Below, piece by piece: positions 35,114 through 44,390 of a stretch of 64,000 nt of DNA. This DNA is from Desnuesiella massiliensis (GTDB lineage: Bacteria; Bacillota; Clostridia; Clostridiales; Clostridiaceae), in contig NZ_LN879457.1 of the NCBI RefSeq assembly GCF_001403615.1, positions 496,001-560,000 of the forward strand, given 5' to 3'. A program made the position numbers and the translations under genes. Numbering within the stretch: the first letter of the stretch is position 1; the number at the start of each line of letters is the position of its first letter. A model generated the notes under the pieces. That model was not told the DNA's origin, made no database searches, and saw nothing but the letters and a program-made list of their open reading frames with translations.

Positions 35114-37120
35114 ATGAACATATTGTCGGGATTATCTATGTTCGCATTTTTTGCATATATTTATATAGGAATTTATGGTTTTAGGGCAAATAAGAACTCT
35201 AAGGTTAATAAGACCTTTTTGGTTTTGTGCATAGCAATGGCTCTGTGGTCCTTCGCCTATTCTTTCGCTTATGTGGCAGTTGACTCTAAGAGTTTTTATT
35301 TTTGGAGTAAAATTGCTACTTTGGGATGGTGTAGTTTTAGTGCTATAGTGTTGTATCTAGTATTGACAATATACAAGGTAAGAATTGCGGAAAAAATCGT
35401 ATTTAGAATAGCACTATTTTCTCCGGTGCCATTTTTTATGTATATAAGTTTATTTTTCTTTGGTGCTGGGATTGAAGCTTCTGATTTTATAAAAAGTGTA
35501 TTTAATATCACAAATTTTCTGTACAACTTTTTCTATTTACTTATTGCTATAATAGTTATTATAGCTCACGGAATTAAATCAAAAAGTAACAGGGAAAAGA
35601 GACAATCGTTTTTAATAGGTATGACTAGTGCCATACCTTTTTTATTAAACCTGATAACACAAACTATATTGCCTATGGCCGGTATTAATATTGTGCCAGG
35701 AGATATAGGACAAATCTATTCACTTATAATGATATTTGGGGTATATTATGCTATAACTGAATATAGCTTTATGAATATAAGCCCTTCAATAATAATAGAT
35801 GATATCTTAAATGAGATGATGGATTTAATGATAATTATCAATATAAATGGAGATGTAATTAAAGCTAATACACAAACGTTGAATTTATTAGATTATAAAG
35901 AGGAAGAATTAATTAATAAATCTATACTTAACTTGATTAATAATGCAGAATTTAAGACTATGGTAATAAATAAAAATTGGAACTATGAAATCACTAGGTT
36001 TAATAATTTAAATTGCGTAAGTAAACAAGGTGATCTAATTCCGGTTAATATATCTTGCACAAATATTATTGATAAAAAAGTAGGAGAGCTGGTAGGTATA
36101 TTAATAGTTGGACAAGATGCTAGATTAAAGAATAGGCTAAATAAAGAAATTGAAGAGCATAGTAGCACCTATAACAAGTTAAAAAACAGTGAAGAAATTT
36201 TTAAGCTTATGATTGATATAATGCCTTTTGCGCTAGTGTTAACAAGGATATCAGATAGTAGAGTTATATATATTAATAATAGAGCTTTAAAAATGTTTGC
36301 TACAGAAAATGGATTAGCTCTTGGGCGATTAGTTACAGATTATTATAGTAATCCAGAGGATAGATTTAAAATCATTAATGAAATAAAAGAAGGAACTTTT
36401 GTTTCAGAAAAAGAGATACTATTTAAAAAGGAAAATGGAGAAAAATTTTGGGCGCTTTTATCCATGGCCTCAGCAAAATATATGAATGAAGATGTACTTT
36501 TATCAGGAGTTATAGATATTAATGATAATAAAGAATTTGAGATTAAGCTAAGAAAAGCAAAAGAAGAGATTGAGCTTATGAACAAGGAGCTAAAGAATAA
36601 AAATGAATTACTCATGGAGGCTAATTTAATACTTCAAGATAAATCCTCAAGAGACAGCCTAACAAATTTATACAATCATCAATTCATGAATGAAATACTA
36701 GAAAAGGAAATAGAATATTGTAAAAAGAATAATGAAAGCCTTTTTGTAGCAATGATAGATATTGATTTTTTTAAAAAGGTAAATGATAACTTTGGACATC
36801 AAATAGGTGATTTAGTGATTATTACTATAAGTAAAATAATAGCAGATGGATTGGGGAAGGATCATATTTTAGGAAGATATGGTGGAGAGGAATTTATAGC
36901 TATACTGCCTAGGATAGAAAAACAAGAGGCCCTAAATAGGATTGAGAAAATACGAAATTCTATAGAAAATTATAATTTTAATGTTGAAAACTTAAAGGTA
37001 ACAGTAAGCATAGGATTAGGAGACTATAATAGGGATAATGCTCAAAACACAATAAAGAGAGCAGATACTTTACTTTATAAAGCAAAGGATAGAGGCAGAA
37101 ATAGAGTGGAATGGAATTAA
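35114..37120 (+). CDS. 7TM-PAS-PAS-GGDEF diguanylate cyclase
   Basis: Residues 1-225 hold about seven membrane helices of the HisKA_7TM type. Two PAS-like regions follow (about 230-345 and 360-475), then a coiled coil and a GGDEF domain with intact RYGGEEF, DIDFFKKVND and the C-terminal SIGLG. The position of the inhibitory RxxD site before GGEEF reads LGKD, so product inhibition at an I-site is unlikely. It should make c-di-GMP in response to a membrane or small-molecule signal. The MFS gene starts 21 nt later and may be cotranscribed. Confidence 0.9.
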   Translation: MNILSGLSMFAFFAYIYIGIYGFRANKNSKVNKTFLVLCIAMALWSFAYSFAYVAVDSKSFYFWSKIATLGWCSFSAIVLYLVLTIYKVRIAEKIVFRIALFSPVPFFMYISLFFFGAGIEASDFIKSVFNITNFLYNFFYLLIAIIVIIAHGIKSKSNREKRQSFLIGMTSAIPFLLNLITQTILPMAGINIVPGDIGQIYSLIMIFGVYYAITEYSFMNISPSIIIDDILNEMMDLMIIININGDVIKANTQTLNLLDYKEEELINKSILNLINNAEFKTMVINKNWNYEITRFNNLNCVSKQGDLIPVNISCTNIIDKKVGELVGILIVGQDARLKNRLNKEIEEHSSTYNKLKNSEEIFKLMIDIMPFALVLTRISDSRVIYINNRALKMFATENGLALGRLVTDYYSNPEDRFKIINEIKEGTFVSEKEILFKKENGEKFWALLSMASAKYMNEDVLLSGVIDINDNKEFEIKLRKAKEEIELMNKELKNKNELLMEANLILQDKSSRDSLTNLYNHQFMNEILEKEIEYCKKNNESLFVAMIDIDFFKKVNDNFGHQIGDLVIITISKIIADGLGKDHILGRYGGEEFIAILPRIEKQEALNRIEKIRNSIENYNFNVENLKVTVSIGLGDYNRDNAQNTIKRADTLLYKAKDRGRNRVEWN

Positions 37121-37141
37121 GCTTGAAAGGAAAAAATATAT

Positions 37142-38284
37142 ATGGAGCAAAGAAATATAGCCATTAAGTTGAATATACTATACCTTGTATTTTTCGGAGC
37201 GGCAGCTTGTTATTATCCTTTTCTAACACCTTTCTTTCAAAGTAAAGGTCTTAGTTATAGTCAAATAGGAATATTGTTGTCTTTAAATTCTATAATGGCT
37301 ATTATTTTTCAACCATTATGGGGGTATATTACAGACAAAAGGCTAAATAAGAAAACTTCATTGCTTATAGCCATGGTTTCAAGTGGATTATTGATATTAA
37401 ATTTTACATATGCTAAAAATTTTTATTTTATTGGTTTTTCTGTAGCTATGTTTATGATATTTTTAAGCGGCATAGCACCGATAATGGATGCTTATTGTTA
37501 TGAGATTATAGGTTTAAATAAAAAATTACAATATGGACGAATAAGGCTTATGGGATCCATGGGATATGCCATAGCTGCATTACTAGTAGGGGTTGTTATT
37601 AAAAATTATGGAAATAATTCGGCTTTTGTAATTTATATGGTCTTTATGTGCTTATGTGTGCTTATAATTAAGTCCATTGACTATAAAGGGAAAAACTCTT
37701 CTGTTGTATTGAATTTAAAATCCCTAGGAGAGTTACTTAAATATAAAAAATTTATATGGTTTTTAATATCTGTAATGATTCTCAATATATCTATGGGTAT
37801 GAATAGCAGCTATATTTCTGTACTGATAGAAAAAACAGGGGGGAATATTTCTAATTTAGGGTTTCTCTGGTTTGTCATAGCTATGAGCGAATTACCAGCT
37901 TTTTTCTTTGGGAATAAGCTTTTAAAGAAATTTGGTACTTTAAATCTATTTTACTTATCTATAGCGTTATTTTCTTTAAGGCTATTTCTTGATTCCATAG
38001 CTATAAATTACTATATGGTTATAGCAATACAAGCTATGCAATCTATTACTTTTCCGTTGTATTTAATGGCTACCTTACAATTTATCAATGAAAATATAAA
38101 ACAAGAACTAAGAACTTCAAGTATAGCTATATATTCAGCTGTAGGAGGAGGACTCGGAGGTTTTATAGGTAATATGAGCGGTGGCATGCTCTTGGAGATT
38201 CTAGATGTTTTTATGCTATATAAAATATTAGCTATTATATCTGCTGTAGCCTTAGTAATTGCTTTAAAATTAAAAAAGCTATAA
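37142..38284 (+). CDS. MFS transporter, MFS_1-like (LacY/nucleoside symporter-like)
   Basis: A 380-residue permease with about twelve helices. The N-terminal FFGAAACYYPFLTPFFQSKG and QPLWGYITDKR patterns are those of the MFS_1_like/phenylpropionate transporter branch. The substrate is unknown. A MerR-type regulator with an effector-binding tail begins 24 nt downstream, an arrangement often seen for drug or metabolite exporters. Confidence 0.85.
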   Translation: MEQRNIAIKLNILYLVFFGAAACYYPFLTPFFQSKGLSYSQIGILLSLNSIMAIIFQPLWGYITDKRLNKKTSLLIAMVSSGLLILNFTYAKNFYFIGFSVAMFMIFLSGIAPIMDAYCYEIIGLNKKLQYGRIRLMGSMGYAIAALLVGVVIKNYGNNSAFVIYMVFMCLCVLIIKSIDYKGKNSSVVLNLKSLGELLKYKKFIWFLISVMILNISMGMNSSYISVLIEKTGGNISNLGFLWFVIAMSELPAFFFGNKLLKKFGTLNLFYLSIALFSLRLFLDSIAINYYMVIAIQAMQSITFPLYLMATLQFINENIKQELRTSSIAIYSAVGGGLGGFIGNMSGGMLLEILDVFMLYKILAIISAVALVIALKLKKL

Positions 38285-38307
38285 TGCCATAAGAGAGGGG
38301 AATATTT

Positions 38308-39138
38308 ATGAATCCTAAAGTTTTAATAGGTCAAATGGCAAAGCTTCATAATATATCAACGCAAACCTTGAGGTATTATGATAATATTGAACTTTTCAAA
38401 CCCATGTATATTGATAAGGAAAATAGCTATAGATTCTATGGAGTAGAGCAGTTTGCTCACTTAGATTCAATTTTGTTTTTAAGAGCCTTAGGACTGACAT
38501 TAGAAGAGATAAACACTTTTTTAGTGAAAAAGGATTTAGATACTTTAATAAGTATATTAAATAATAAGGAAATAGATATAGAAAATGAAATAGAAAGATT
38601 AAAAACAAAATTGAAAATTATTAAAAGTAAAGTAGAATTAATAAATCAATACAAGCTAAAAGAAGTATTTCATATATGTAGGTTAAAGCATATATCAAAT
38701 AGAAAAATTATTAAAACCTATTTCCATAAGAGTAGAGATATAGTGGAATTTGAGTTTGGAATAAAACATCTGAGCAGCACTATAGGAGACGATTTATGCC
38801 TTTTCAATGGCTTAATAGGGATAATTATTGATGAGCAGATGGTAAAGGAAGAAGTCTTTGATTATTGGAAGGGAGTAACCCTTTTGTTTGAGGAGGAATT
38901 CATTAATTCCGAAGGGCTAGAAATTTTACCCGCAGGACAGTACGCTACCATAGTCTTTGAAGGCTCCTATGATAAGGGGAAAGAAGATTATTTGAAGTTA
39001 TTGCAGTGGATTAAGGACAATGATTTTGAAGTTACAGGGGATGCTTATTTAGTAACTATCACTGATGTAGCTTTTTCTAAACTAGAAAAAGAATATATTA
39101 CAGAAATACAAATTCCTATAAGGAAGTTGTTTCCATAA
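38308..39138 (+). CDS. MerR-family regulator with GyrI-like effector domain
   Basis: Residues 5-75 form a MerR winged helix (MAKLHNISTQTLRYYDNIELF), then a long dimerisation coiled coil (about 80-120) and a GyrI/BmrR-type effector-binding domain to residue 276 (LPAGQYATIVFEGSY, ITEIQIPIRK). This is the BmrR layout, which responds to hydrophobic or cationic ligands. Probably controls the MFS gene just upstream. Ends at a strong terminator. Confidence 0.9.
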   Translation: MNPKVLIGQMAKLHNISTQTLRYYDNIELFKPMYIDKENSYRFYGVEQFAHLDSILFLRALGLTLEEINTFLVKKDLDTLISILNNKEIDIENEIERLKTKLKIIKSKVELINQYKLKEVFHICRLKHISNRKIIKTYFHKSRDIVEFEFGIKHLSSTIGDDLCLFNGLIGIIIDEQMVKEEVFDYWKGVTLLFEEEFINSEGLEILPAGQYATIVFEGSYDKGKEDYLKLLQWIKDNDFEVTGDAYLVTITDVAFSKLEKEYITEIQIPIRKLFP

Positions 39139-39174
39139 AAAATACTATCAAAGATTAACTTTGATAGTATTTTT
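39138..39174. terminator. Terminator after the MerR gene
   Basis: AAAATACTATCAAAG and CTTTGATAGTATTTTT form a perfect 15-bp stem with a 5-nt loop, beginning at the stop codon. Confidence 0.85.
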
Positions 39175-39243
39175 ATTTAGGGGGGATTACATAAAGGGGG
39201 ATTTTAATATATATTTAATTTATCATACTTTCAACATTACTGA

Positions 39244-39789
39244 TTATAATAATTCTTCAATATGCTTTTCCATATCCATTGGTTCAGTAGTAGGTTCAAA
39301 TCTATTTACAACATTTCCTTCTTTGTCTATTAAGAATTTAGTAAAGTTCCATTTTATAGAGTCTCCTACTAAGTATTCAGGTAATTTCTCACTTAAAAAC
39401 GAATATAATATCTTTCCGCTAGGATGATTTAAATCTAATCCCTTATATGGAGCCTTTTCTACTAAGTTCTTAAATAGAGGATGAGCGTCTTTTCCTCTTA
39501 CGTCTATTTTTTCGAACATTGGAAAGGTTACTCCATAATTTAATTCACAAAAGGATTTTACTTCTTGGTTATTACCAGGTTCTTGTTCAGCAAATTGGTT
39601 GCAAGGGAAGCCTAATATCTCTAAGCCCTTATCTTTGTACTTTTTATATAGCTTCTCTAAATCAGCGTATTGAGGAGTGAATCCACATTTGCTAGCTGTA
39701 TTTACTATAACTAATACCTTACCTTTATATTGATCTAAACTAACTTTTTCACCGTCAATGCTATTAAACTCAAAATCATATATAGACAT
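39244..39789 (-). CDS. Glutathione peroxidase-family thiol peroxidase
   Basis: A 181-residue GPx-fold peroxidase. The catalytic set is complete: Cys in NTASKCGFT (a TGT codon, not selenocysteine), Gln in FPCNQF and Trp in KWNFTKF. The second Cys, in FPCNQ, is usual for thioredoxin-dependent bacterial members. It reduces hydroperoxides in the cytosol. TAGGAGG precedes the ATG. Its promoter region faces the tusA gene. Confidence 0.93.
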   Translation of the reverse strand: MSIYDFEFNSIDGEKVSLDQYKGKVLVIVNTASKCGFTPQYADLEKLYKKYKDKGLEILGFPCNQFAEQEPGNNQEVKSFCELNYGVTFPMFEKIDVRGKDAHPLFKNLVEKAPYKGLDLNHPSGKILYSFLSEKLPEYLVGDSIKWNFTKFLIDKEGNVVNRFEPTTEPMDMEKHIEELL

Positions 39790-40037
39790 AATTTATAACC
39801 TCCTAATAAAATTATATAAAATTAAATTTTGTTCAACTATTATATTTTTATAATAATATAAAAATAAATTATTGTCAATTAAATTGCGTTAAATTCATTC
39901 GACATTTGAATGCAAATGATCATATAAATCAACCTTATTATTTACTATATAAAATATAATATACAGATGAATAAATTTGAGTAAGACTTTATAATAAGAC
40001 TATGATCGGAGTTTCTTATAAGGATGGTGAAGTAAGA

Positions 40038-40250
40038 ATGGATGTTGACTGTGTAGGAGATATATGTCCTGTGCCTGTAGTAAAAGCTAAATTAAATTTT
40101 AAAAAAATTAATGTTGGAGAAAGCATTACTATAATTACAGACCATAGCTGTTCAGCACAAAGTCTAAAGGATGCTTTTAAAGGAATAAAATGTAGCATAA
40201 ATGTGCAAGAAGAAGATGGGATATGGTTTATAACTATAGAAAAGAAATAG
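40038..40250 (+). CDS. TusA-family sulfur carrier protein
   Basis: A 70-residue protein with the TusA/SirA signature CVGDICPVPVVKAK, whose Cys in CPxP carries persulfide or selenium, and the later ITDHSCSAQSL. An in-frame ATG at 40002 has no ribosome site; the ATG at 40038 starts next to the motif as in other TusA proteins. It shares a terminator with the convergent LysR gene and lies just before the YeeE-TusA-YeeE operon. Confidence 0.85.
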   Translation: MDVDCVGDICPVPVVKAKLNFKKINVGESITIITDHSCSAQSLKDAFKGIKCSINVQEEDGIWFITIEKK

Positions 40251-40274
40251 TATGAATTGCATGAGCGATATAGG

Positions 40275-40300
40275 AAAAAGACGGTTTTCGCCGTCTTTTT
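40275..40300. terminator. Bidirectional terminator
   Basis: AAAAAGACGG and CCGTCTTTTT form a 10-bp stem with a TTTTCG loop. The lysR stop lies within its edge. Confidence 0.85.
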
Positions 40301-41195
40301 AACAAAAAGTTTCTCTCCCATATCTTTTTATATAATCTATAAAATCCCTTACATGCTCTTTAGAAGCCATATTTTTGTTATATATCATACAAATCTTACA
40401 GGATGGATTTAATTCAGCTATAGTAGCTTTTTTTAGTACCTTAGAGTATATTTCTTTTTTAACAGAAGTATAAGGCAAAATTGAAACTCCGTGATCAGCT
40501 ATAACAGAAGCTTTTATAGCCTCGATGGAATCCAGCTCCATTTCTATATTTAAATTATTGATGTTATTATTTGAAAGCAATCCTTTTATCAATTCTCTAG
40601 TAGTTGTACCTTCAGAAGATAATATCAAAGGCAAAGAGTAAATGTCTTCCAAGGTTAAAGGGTCCTTAGGTATATCTCTTTTATTTGAATAAACGAAAAT
40701 TAAATCATTATTACATATTCTAAAACATTCAATTCCAGGTAAATTAACCTCAGAGTCAATAAAGCCAATATCATAGCTGCAATCTAGCACATGATCTATG
40801 ACTTCTTTGCTGTCTTCACTTTTTAGCAAAAACTTTATACCACCTCTATCTTTTTTATATAAGTGTAGTGTACAGGGAAGTAAATATTGCCCAACAGCGC
40901 TGCAAGAGGATATTTTAATGTTTTGCATATTGGATTTTTTACATTGTTCTAATTCCTTCAGCATATTTTCGTAGATATTTATTAAGGTTTCGGAATAGCT
41001 TTGAACTATCTCACCTTCTTCTGTTAATCCAATGCCTTTATTGCTTCTTATCATAAGCTCACAGTTTAATAGCTTTTCTAGTGCTTGTATTTGCTGGCTA
41101 AGTGCAGATTGAGTCATGTGCAGATTTTTTGCTGCCTTAGATATGCTATTATCTTTAACCACTTCTAAAAAGGAATTTAAATAGTTAATATTCAT
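40299..41195 (-). CDS. LysR-family regulator, CysL/CysB-like context
   Basis: A 298-residue LysR protein: HTH at 1-65 (SISKAAKNLHMTQSALSQQIQALE) and an effector-binding domain. AAGGGTG precedes the ATG. It is divergent from the YeeE-TusA-YeeE genes, with an ATAAG-N5-CTTAT dyad between them, so it very likely controls sulfur-compound uptake. The inducer is unknown. Confidence 0.9.
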   Translation of the reverse strand: MNINYLNSFLEVVKDNSISKAAKNLHMTQSALSQQIQALEKLLNCELMIRSNKGIGLTEEGEIVQSYSETLINIYENMLKELEQCKKSNMQNIKISSCSAVGQYLLPCTLHLYKKDRGGIKFLLKSEDSKEVIDHVLDCSYDIGFIDSEVNLPGIECFRICNNDLIFVYSNKRDIPKDPLTLEDIYSLPLILSSEGTTTRELIKGLLSNNNINNLNIEMELDSIEAIKASVIADHGVSILPYTSVKKEIYSKVLKKATIAELNPSCKICMIYNKNMASKEHVRDFIDYIKRYGRETFC

Positions 41196-41263
41196 AGTAA
41201 TTCACCCTTAGATTGTTATTTTTTTATTAATGTTATATTTTTATTATACTACATCTATAGGAT

Positions 41264-41278
41264 ATAAGAACAGCTTAT
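41264..41278. promoter_or_regulatory. LysR-type T-N11-A operator
   Basis: ATAAG (41264-41268) N5 CTTAT (41274-41278) is a perfect dyad fitting the LysR T-N11-A rule, in the divergent promoter region between lysR and the YeeE half gene. Confidence 0.5.
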
Positions 41279-41402
41279 AATAAAGTCTTATTTAGTATCA
41301 GAAAAATTAATGATTTTAGGATTAATTTATGTAGTACAATAAGGGTGTAAAGGATTTAGATTTAAAAGTTAGTTAATTAACAAACATTTAGGAGGTGAGC
41401 TT

Positions 41403-42065
41403 ATGTCAGAAATTCAAACTTCCATGGCAAAAAGGCCAAAGAAGAAAAAAGTAAACCAAATACCTTTTGGTGTAGCTCTTTTTATAGGAATTATAGGCGT
41501 AGGATTTTTTATGGGAAATAGTAATCCAAGGGCTGCATTAATGTGGATCTTCGGAGTAGCAGCTGGTTTCACTCTTCAAAGATCTAGATTTTGTTTCACA
41601 GCTTCTTTGAGAGACCCTGTGCTTACAGGAGGAACCTCTCTGACAAAGGCAGTAATAATAGCCATAGCTGTAGCTAGTGTAGGTTTTATAGCTATGCAAT
41701 ATGGTGCTTTTGTAAAAGGAAGTGCTATACCAGGTAATATTTCACCGGCAGGAGTACATACTGCTATAGGAGCAATAATGTTTGGTATAGGAGCTGTTAT
41801 TGCAGGTGGATGTGCTTCAGGTACTCTTATGAGAGTGGGAGAAGGCTTTACTATGCAAATGCTTTCCTTAGTATTCTTTATTATAGGATCACTTTGGGGA
41901 GCTAAGGATTTTGGATGGTGGTCTAAAAACTTTATGCCAGCTAAAGGGGTATTCTTACCTGATGTATTAGGTTGGGTTCCAGCTGTAGCACTACAATTCA
42001 TTTTATTATTGGTACTTTATATTTTTGCAGATTGGTTTGGAAATAGAAAATCAAAGGATATTTAA
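41403..42065 (+). CDS. YeeE/YedE-family permease, N-terminal half (PmpA-like)
   Basis: A 220-residue membrane protein with about six helices. It carries the first-half landmarks of the thiosulfate/selenium transporter family: LQRSRFCFTASLRDP and AGGCASGTLMRVGEG, whose Cys residues relay sulfur in the known TsuA channel. The second-half landmarks are on the separate gene at 42337. AGGAGGTG precedes the ATG. It is the first gene of the operon. Confidence 0.85.
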   Translation: MSEIQTSMAKRPKKKKVNQIPFGVALFIGIIGVGFFMGNSNPRAALMWIFGVAAGFTLQRSRFCFTASLRDPVLTGGTSLTKAVIIAIAVASVGFIAMQYGAFVKGSAIPGNISPAGVHTAIGAIMFGIGAVIAGGCASGTLMRVGEGFTMQMLSLVFFIIGSLWGAKDFGWWSKNFMPAKGVFLPDVLGWVPAVALQFILLLVLYIFADWFGNRKSKDI

Positions 42066-42078
42066 GGAGGAATTTATT

Positions 42079-42306
42079 ATGGCAGAAAAAAGATTAGATT
42101 GTTTAGGAGAAGCGTGTCCAGTTCCACTAATAAAAACTCAAAAGAAAATAGACACAATGAGTGTAGGAGAAGTTCTTATAGTAGAAATAGATCATAGCTG
42201 TGCTATGAAGAATATACCTGAATGGGCAAGAAAAGAAGGACATAACGTGGAAATTGAAGAAGTGGACGATGGACAGTGGGAAGTTTATATAGAAAAGACA
42301 AAGTAA
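42079..42306 (+). CDS. TusA/YeeD-family sulfur carrier protein
   Basis: A 75-residue TusA protein with CLGEACPVPLIKTQ and a second conserved DHSCAMKN. ATG 42079 follows AAGGAGG; the frame opens earlier, inside the upstream gene. Wedged between the two half permeases, it is the expected acceptor of the sulfur (or selenium) brought in by them. Confidence 0.92.
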   Translation: MAEKRLDCLGEACPVPLIKTQKKIDTMSVGEVLIVEIDHSCAMKNIPEWARKEGHNVEIEEVDDGQWEVYIEKTK

Positions 42307-42336
42307 TCCCTAAGAATATTTAAAGGGGGGAATAAA

Positions 42337-42870
42337 ATGGAGATTAAAAATAATCCATATTACAAAAAGCTATTAAAGGATCCTTGGACCTATGTTACTG
42401 GAGCAGTGGTTCTTGGATTACTAAATATAGGAATGTTAGCGGCTACTGGTAAGGCTTGGGGAGTTACTACTCCTTTATCCTACTGGGCAGCTTGGATATA
42501 TCAAGCTTTAGGAGGACATCCTGAAAATTGGTTTTACTATCAACAGAAATCCCATGCTGCAGCTTTAGCCGGTGGATTTATGAATGATATGCATTCAGTA
42601 TCTAATATTGGGATAATAGTAGGCGCTTTTTTAGCTACTTTATTAGCTTCACAGTTTAAAATAAAGAAAATAAAATCCATAAAACAAGTAGTAGCAGCTA
42701 TACTAGGTGGACTATTAATGGGATATGGAGCAAGAATAGCCTTTGGATGCAACATAGGAGCACTTTTTAGTGGAATAGCTTCTTTATCTCTACATGGCTG
42801 GGTTTATTGGATCTTTATATTTGTAGGAGCTTGGATAGGAAGCAAGCTGTTAGTTAAATATTTTATGTAA
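42337..42870 (+). CDS. YeeE/YedE-family permease, C-terminal half (PmpB-like)
   Basis: A 177-residue membrane protein with about five helices and the second-half family block GYGARIAFGCNIGALFSGIA, including the conserved Cys. With the gene at 41403 it should form one pseudo-twofold permease. AGGGGGG precedes the ATG. Confidence 0.85.
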   Translation: MEIKNNPYYKKLLKDPWTYVTGAVVLGLLNIGMLAATGKAWGVTTPLSYWAAWIYQALGGHPENWFYYQQKSHAAALAGGFMNDMHSVSNIGIIVGAFLATLLASQFKIKKIKSIKQVVAAILGGLLMGYGARIAFGCNIGALFSGIASLSLHGWVYWIFIFVGAWIGSKLLVKYFM

Positions 42871-42884
42871 TGTATATAAAAAAC

Positions 42885-42908
42885 ATGGTGGCTAATAAAG
42901 GCCACCAT
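42885..42908 (+). terminator. Hairpin between PmpB-like and flavoprotein genes
   Basis: ATGGTGGC and GCCACCAT form a perfect 8-bp stem followed by ATATTTTAT. It may be a partial terminator. Confidence 0.5.
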
Positions 42909-42937
42909 ATATTTTATGCTCATTAAGGAGGTATATG

Positions 42938-44164
42938 ATGGAAAAGAAACATGAATATTATGATGTAGTAATCATAGGAGGGGGAGCTTCAGGCCTAACC
43001 TCAGCTATATATTGCGGAAGAGCTAAATTAAAAACTCTTTTAATTGAAAAATCCTTAGTAGGTGGACTAGCTACCTATACTAACGAAATAGCTAACTATC
43101 CAGGGTTTCCGGAGGGGACTACAGGTACTGAGCTTATGAACCTGTTTCATAAGCAAGCTAAGAATTTTGGAGTAGATTTTAAGCTAACAGATGTAAAAGC
43201 TACAAATTTAGAAGGAAAAGACAAACTAGTAGAAACCTTTAGAGTTATATATCATGCTAAAACAGTAGTAATTTCTACGGGTGGAAAGCCTAGATTAACC
43301 AAAGCTTTAAATGAGGAGAAGTTCTTATATGATAAAGGTATATCCTTCTGTGCTACCTGTGATGCAGCATACTATACCGATAAGACTGTAATGATTATAG
43401 GTAGTGGAGATGCAGCCATAGAAGAAGGAATGTTTTTAACTAAATTTGCTAAGAAGGTAATAGTATCTGTTATTCATGACGAAGGAATAATGGATGCCAA
43501 TAAAATAGCTCAAGATCAAGCATTAAAAAACCCTAAGATGGAATTTGTTTGGAACTCCATGGTGAATTCTTTTGAGGGTGAAGAAAGATTAAATAAGGTA
43601 GTACTTAAAAATGTGAAAACAGGGGATATGATACCTGTAGATGTAGATGGTTGTTTCTTATTCATAGGCTATGTTCCAAACACGGAAATATTTAAAAATC
43701 AATTGGATTTAACACCTCAAGGCTATATAAAAACCAATGAAAAGATGGAAACTAATATTGAGGGTGTATTTGCAGTAGGGGATGTAAGGGATAAATTCTT
43801 AAAGCAAGTAGCTACGGCAGTAGGTGATGGTGCCATAGCAGGAGTAGGTGCAGAGAAGTATATGGCTGAATCAGAAATATTCGAAGAAGAGATAATGCAA
43901 AAAGAAAAATTAGGATTAATTTATCTTTGGTCTCCTATAGATGAAAAAAGCAGGGAAATGTTAAAGATAATAGAGGAAGTAGAAGCAGAGATGGCGGCTA
44001 CATTAAAAGTGAACAAGATCGATGTATATAAAAATGCAAGCTTAGCACAAAGACTAGGCACTGTTGAAGCTCCAAGTGTAGTGTATACAAGGAATGGAGA
44101 AATAGTAAGTAAAGATAATAATATATCTAAAGATGAAATTTTAGAAATGTTAAATAAAATGTAA
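42938..44164 (+). CDS. Thioredoxin-reductase-like flavoprotein with degenerate thioredoxin tail
   Basis: Residues 1-310 form a TrxB-type FAD/NAD(P)H reductase: FAD motif IIGGGASGL, redox pair CATC (138-141, in FCATCDAAYY), NAD(P) motif IIGSGDAA and the closing GVFAVGDVRD. Residues 315-408 have a thioredoxin-like pattern (LIYLWSPIDEKS, VEAPSVVYTRNGE), but the WCxxC position reads WSPIDE, so the tail lacks the disulfide. The cis-Pro region (APSVV) is kept. Two ATGs occur; 42938 has better spacing from AAGGAGG. Behind the YeeE-TusA operon it may reduce TusA persulfide or selenium intermediates (inference). Confidence 0.85.
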   Translation: MEKKHEYYDVVIIGGGASGLTSAIYCGRAKLKTLLIEKSLVGGLATYTNEIANYPGFPEGTTGTELMNLFHKQAKNFGVDFKLTDVKATNLEGKDKLVETFRVIYHAKTVVISTGGKPRLTKALNEEKFLYDKGISFCATCDAAYYTDKTVMIIGSGDAAIEEGMFLTKFAKKVIVSVIHDEGIMDANKIAQDQALKNPKMEFVWNSMVNSFEGEERLNKVVLKNVKTGDMIPVDVDGCFLFIGYVPNTEIFKNQLDLTPQGYIKTNEKMETNIEGVFAVGDVRDKFLKQVATAVGDGAIAGVGAEKYMAESEIFEEEIMQKEKLGLIYLWSPIDEKSREMLKIIEEVEAEMAATLKVNKIDVYKNASLAQRLGTVEAPSVVYTRNGEIVSKDNNISKDEILEMLNKM

Positions 44165-44176
44165 TTATACTTTAAT

Positions 44177-44226
44177 GAGGTGTGGCAAAACTACTTTAGA
44201 AAGTAGTTTTGCCACACCTCTTTCTT
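44177..44226 (+). terminator. Very strong terminator
   Basis: 44177-44197 is exactly complementary to 44200-44220 (GAGGTGTGGC outward arm), followed by TTTCTTTTTT. Confidence 0.92.
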
Positions 44227-44390
44227 TTTTTGATATATCTGAAAAAGCTACATTATTATCACAATAATTCTAGAATATAAAAATAAATTGGCTATGGTTA
44301 AACAAATAAATAACACTATTGATTAGCCTACATAAAATATATATAGGGACTAGTCCTTTTTACTTTCACAATACTAAGGAGGAGAATTAT

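Noticed and set aside
39161..39427. Plus-strand 88-codon frame
   Set aside because: Mostly antisense to the glutathione peroxidase, whose catalytic residues are clear; no ribosome site fits.
39896..39912. CATTC-N7-GAATG dyad with a TTCGACA core between gpx and tusA
   Set aside because: Could be a PerR/Fur-type or Spo0A site, but it matches neither consensus well enough to call.
41576..42001. 141-codon minus-strand frame
   Set aside because: Antisense to the YeeE-like permease; composition is that of a reversed membrane protein.
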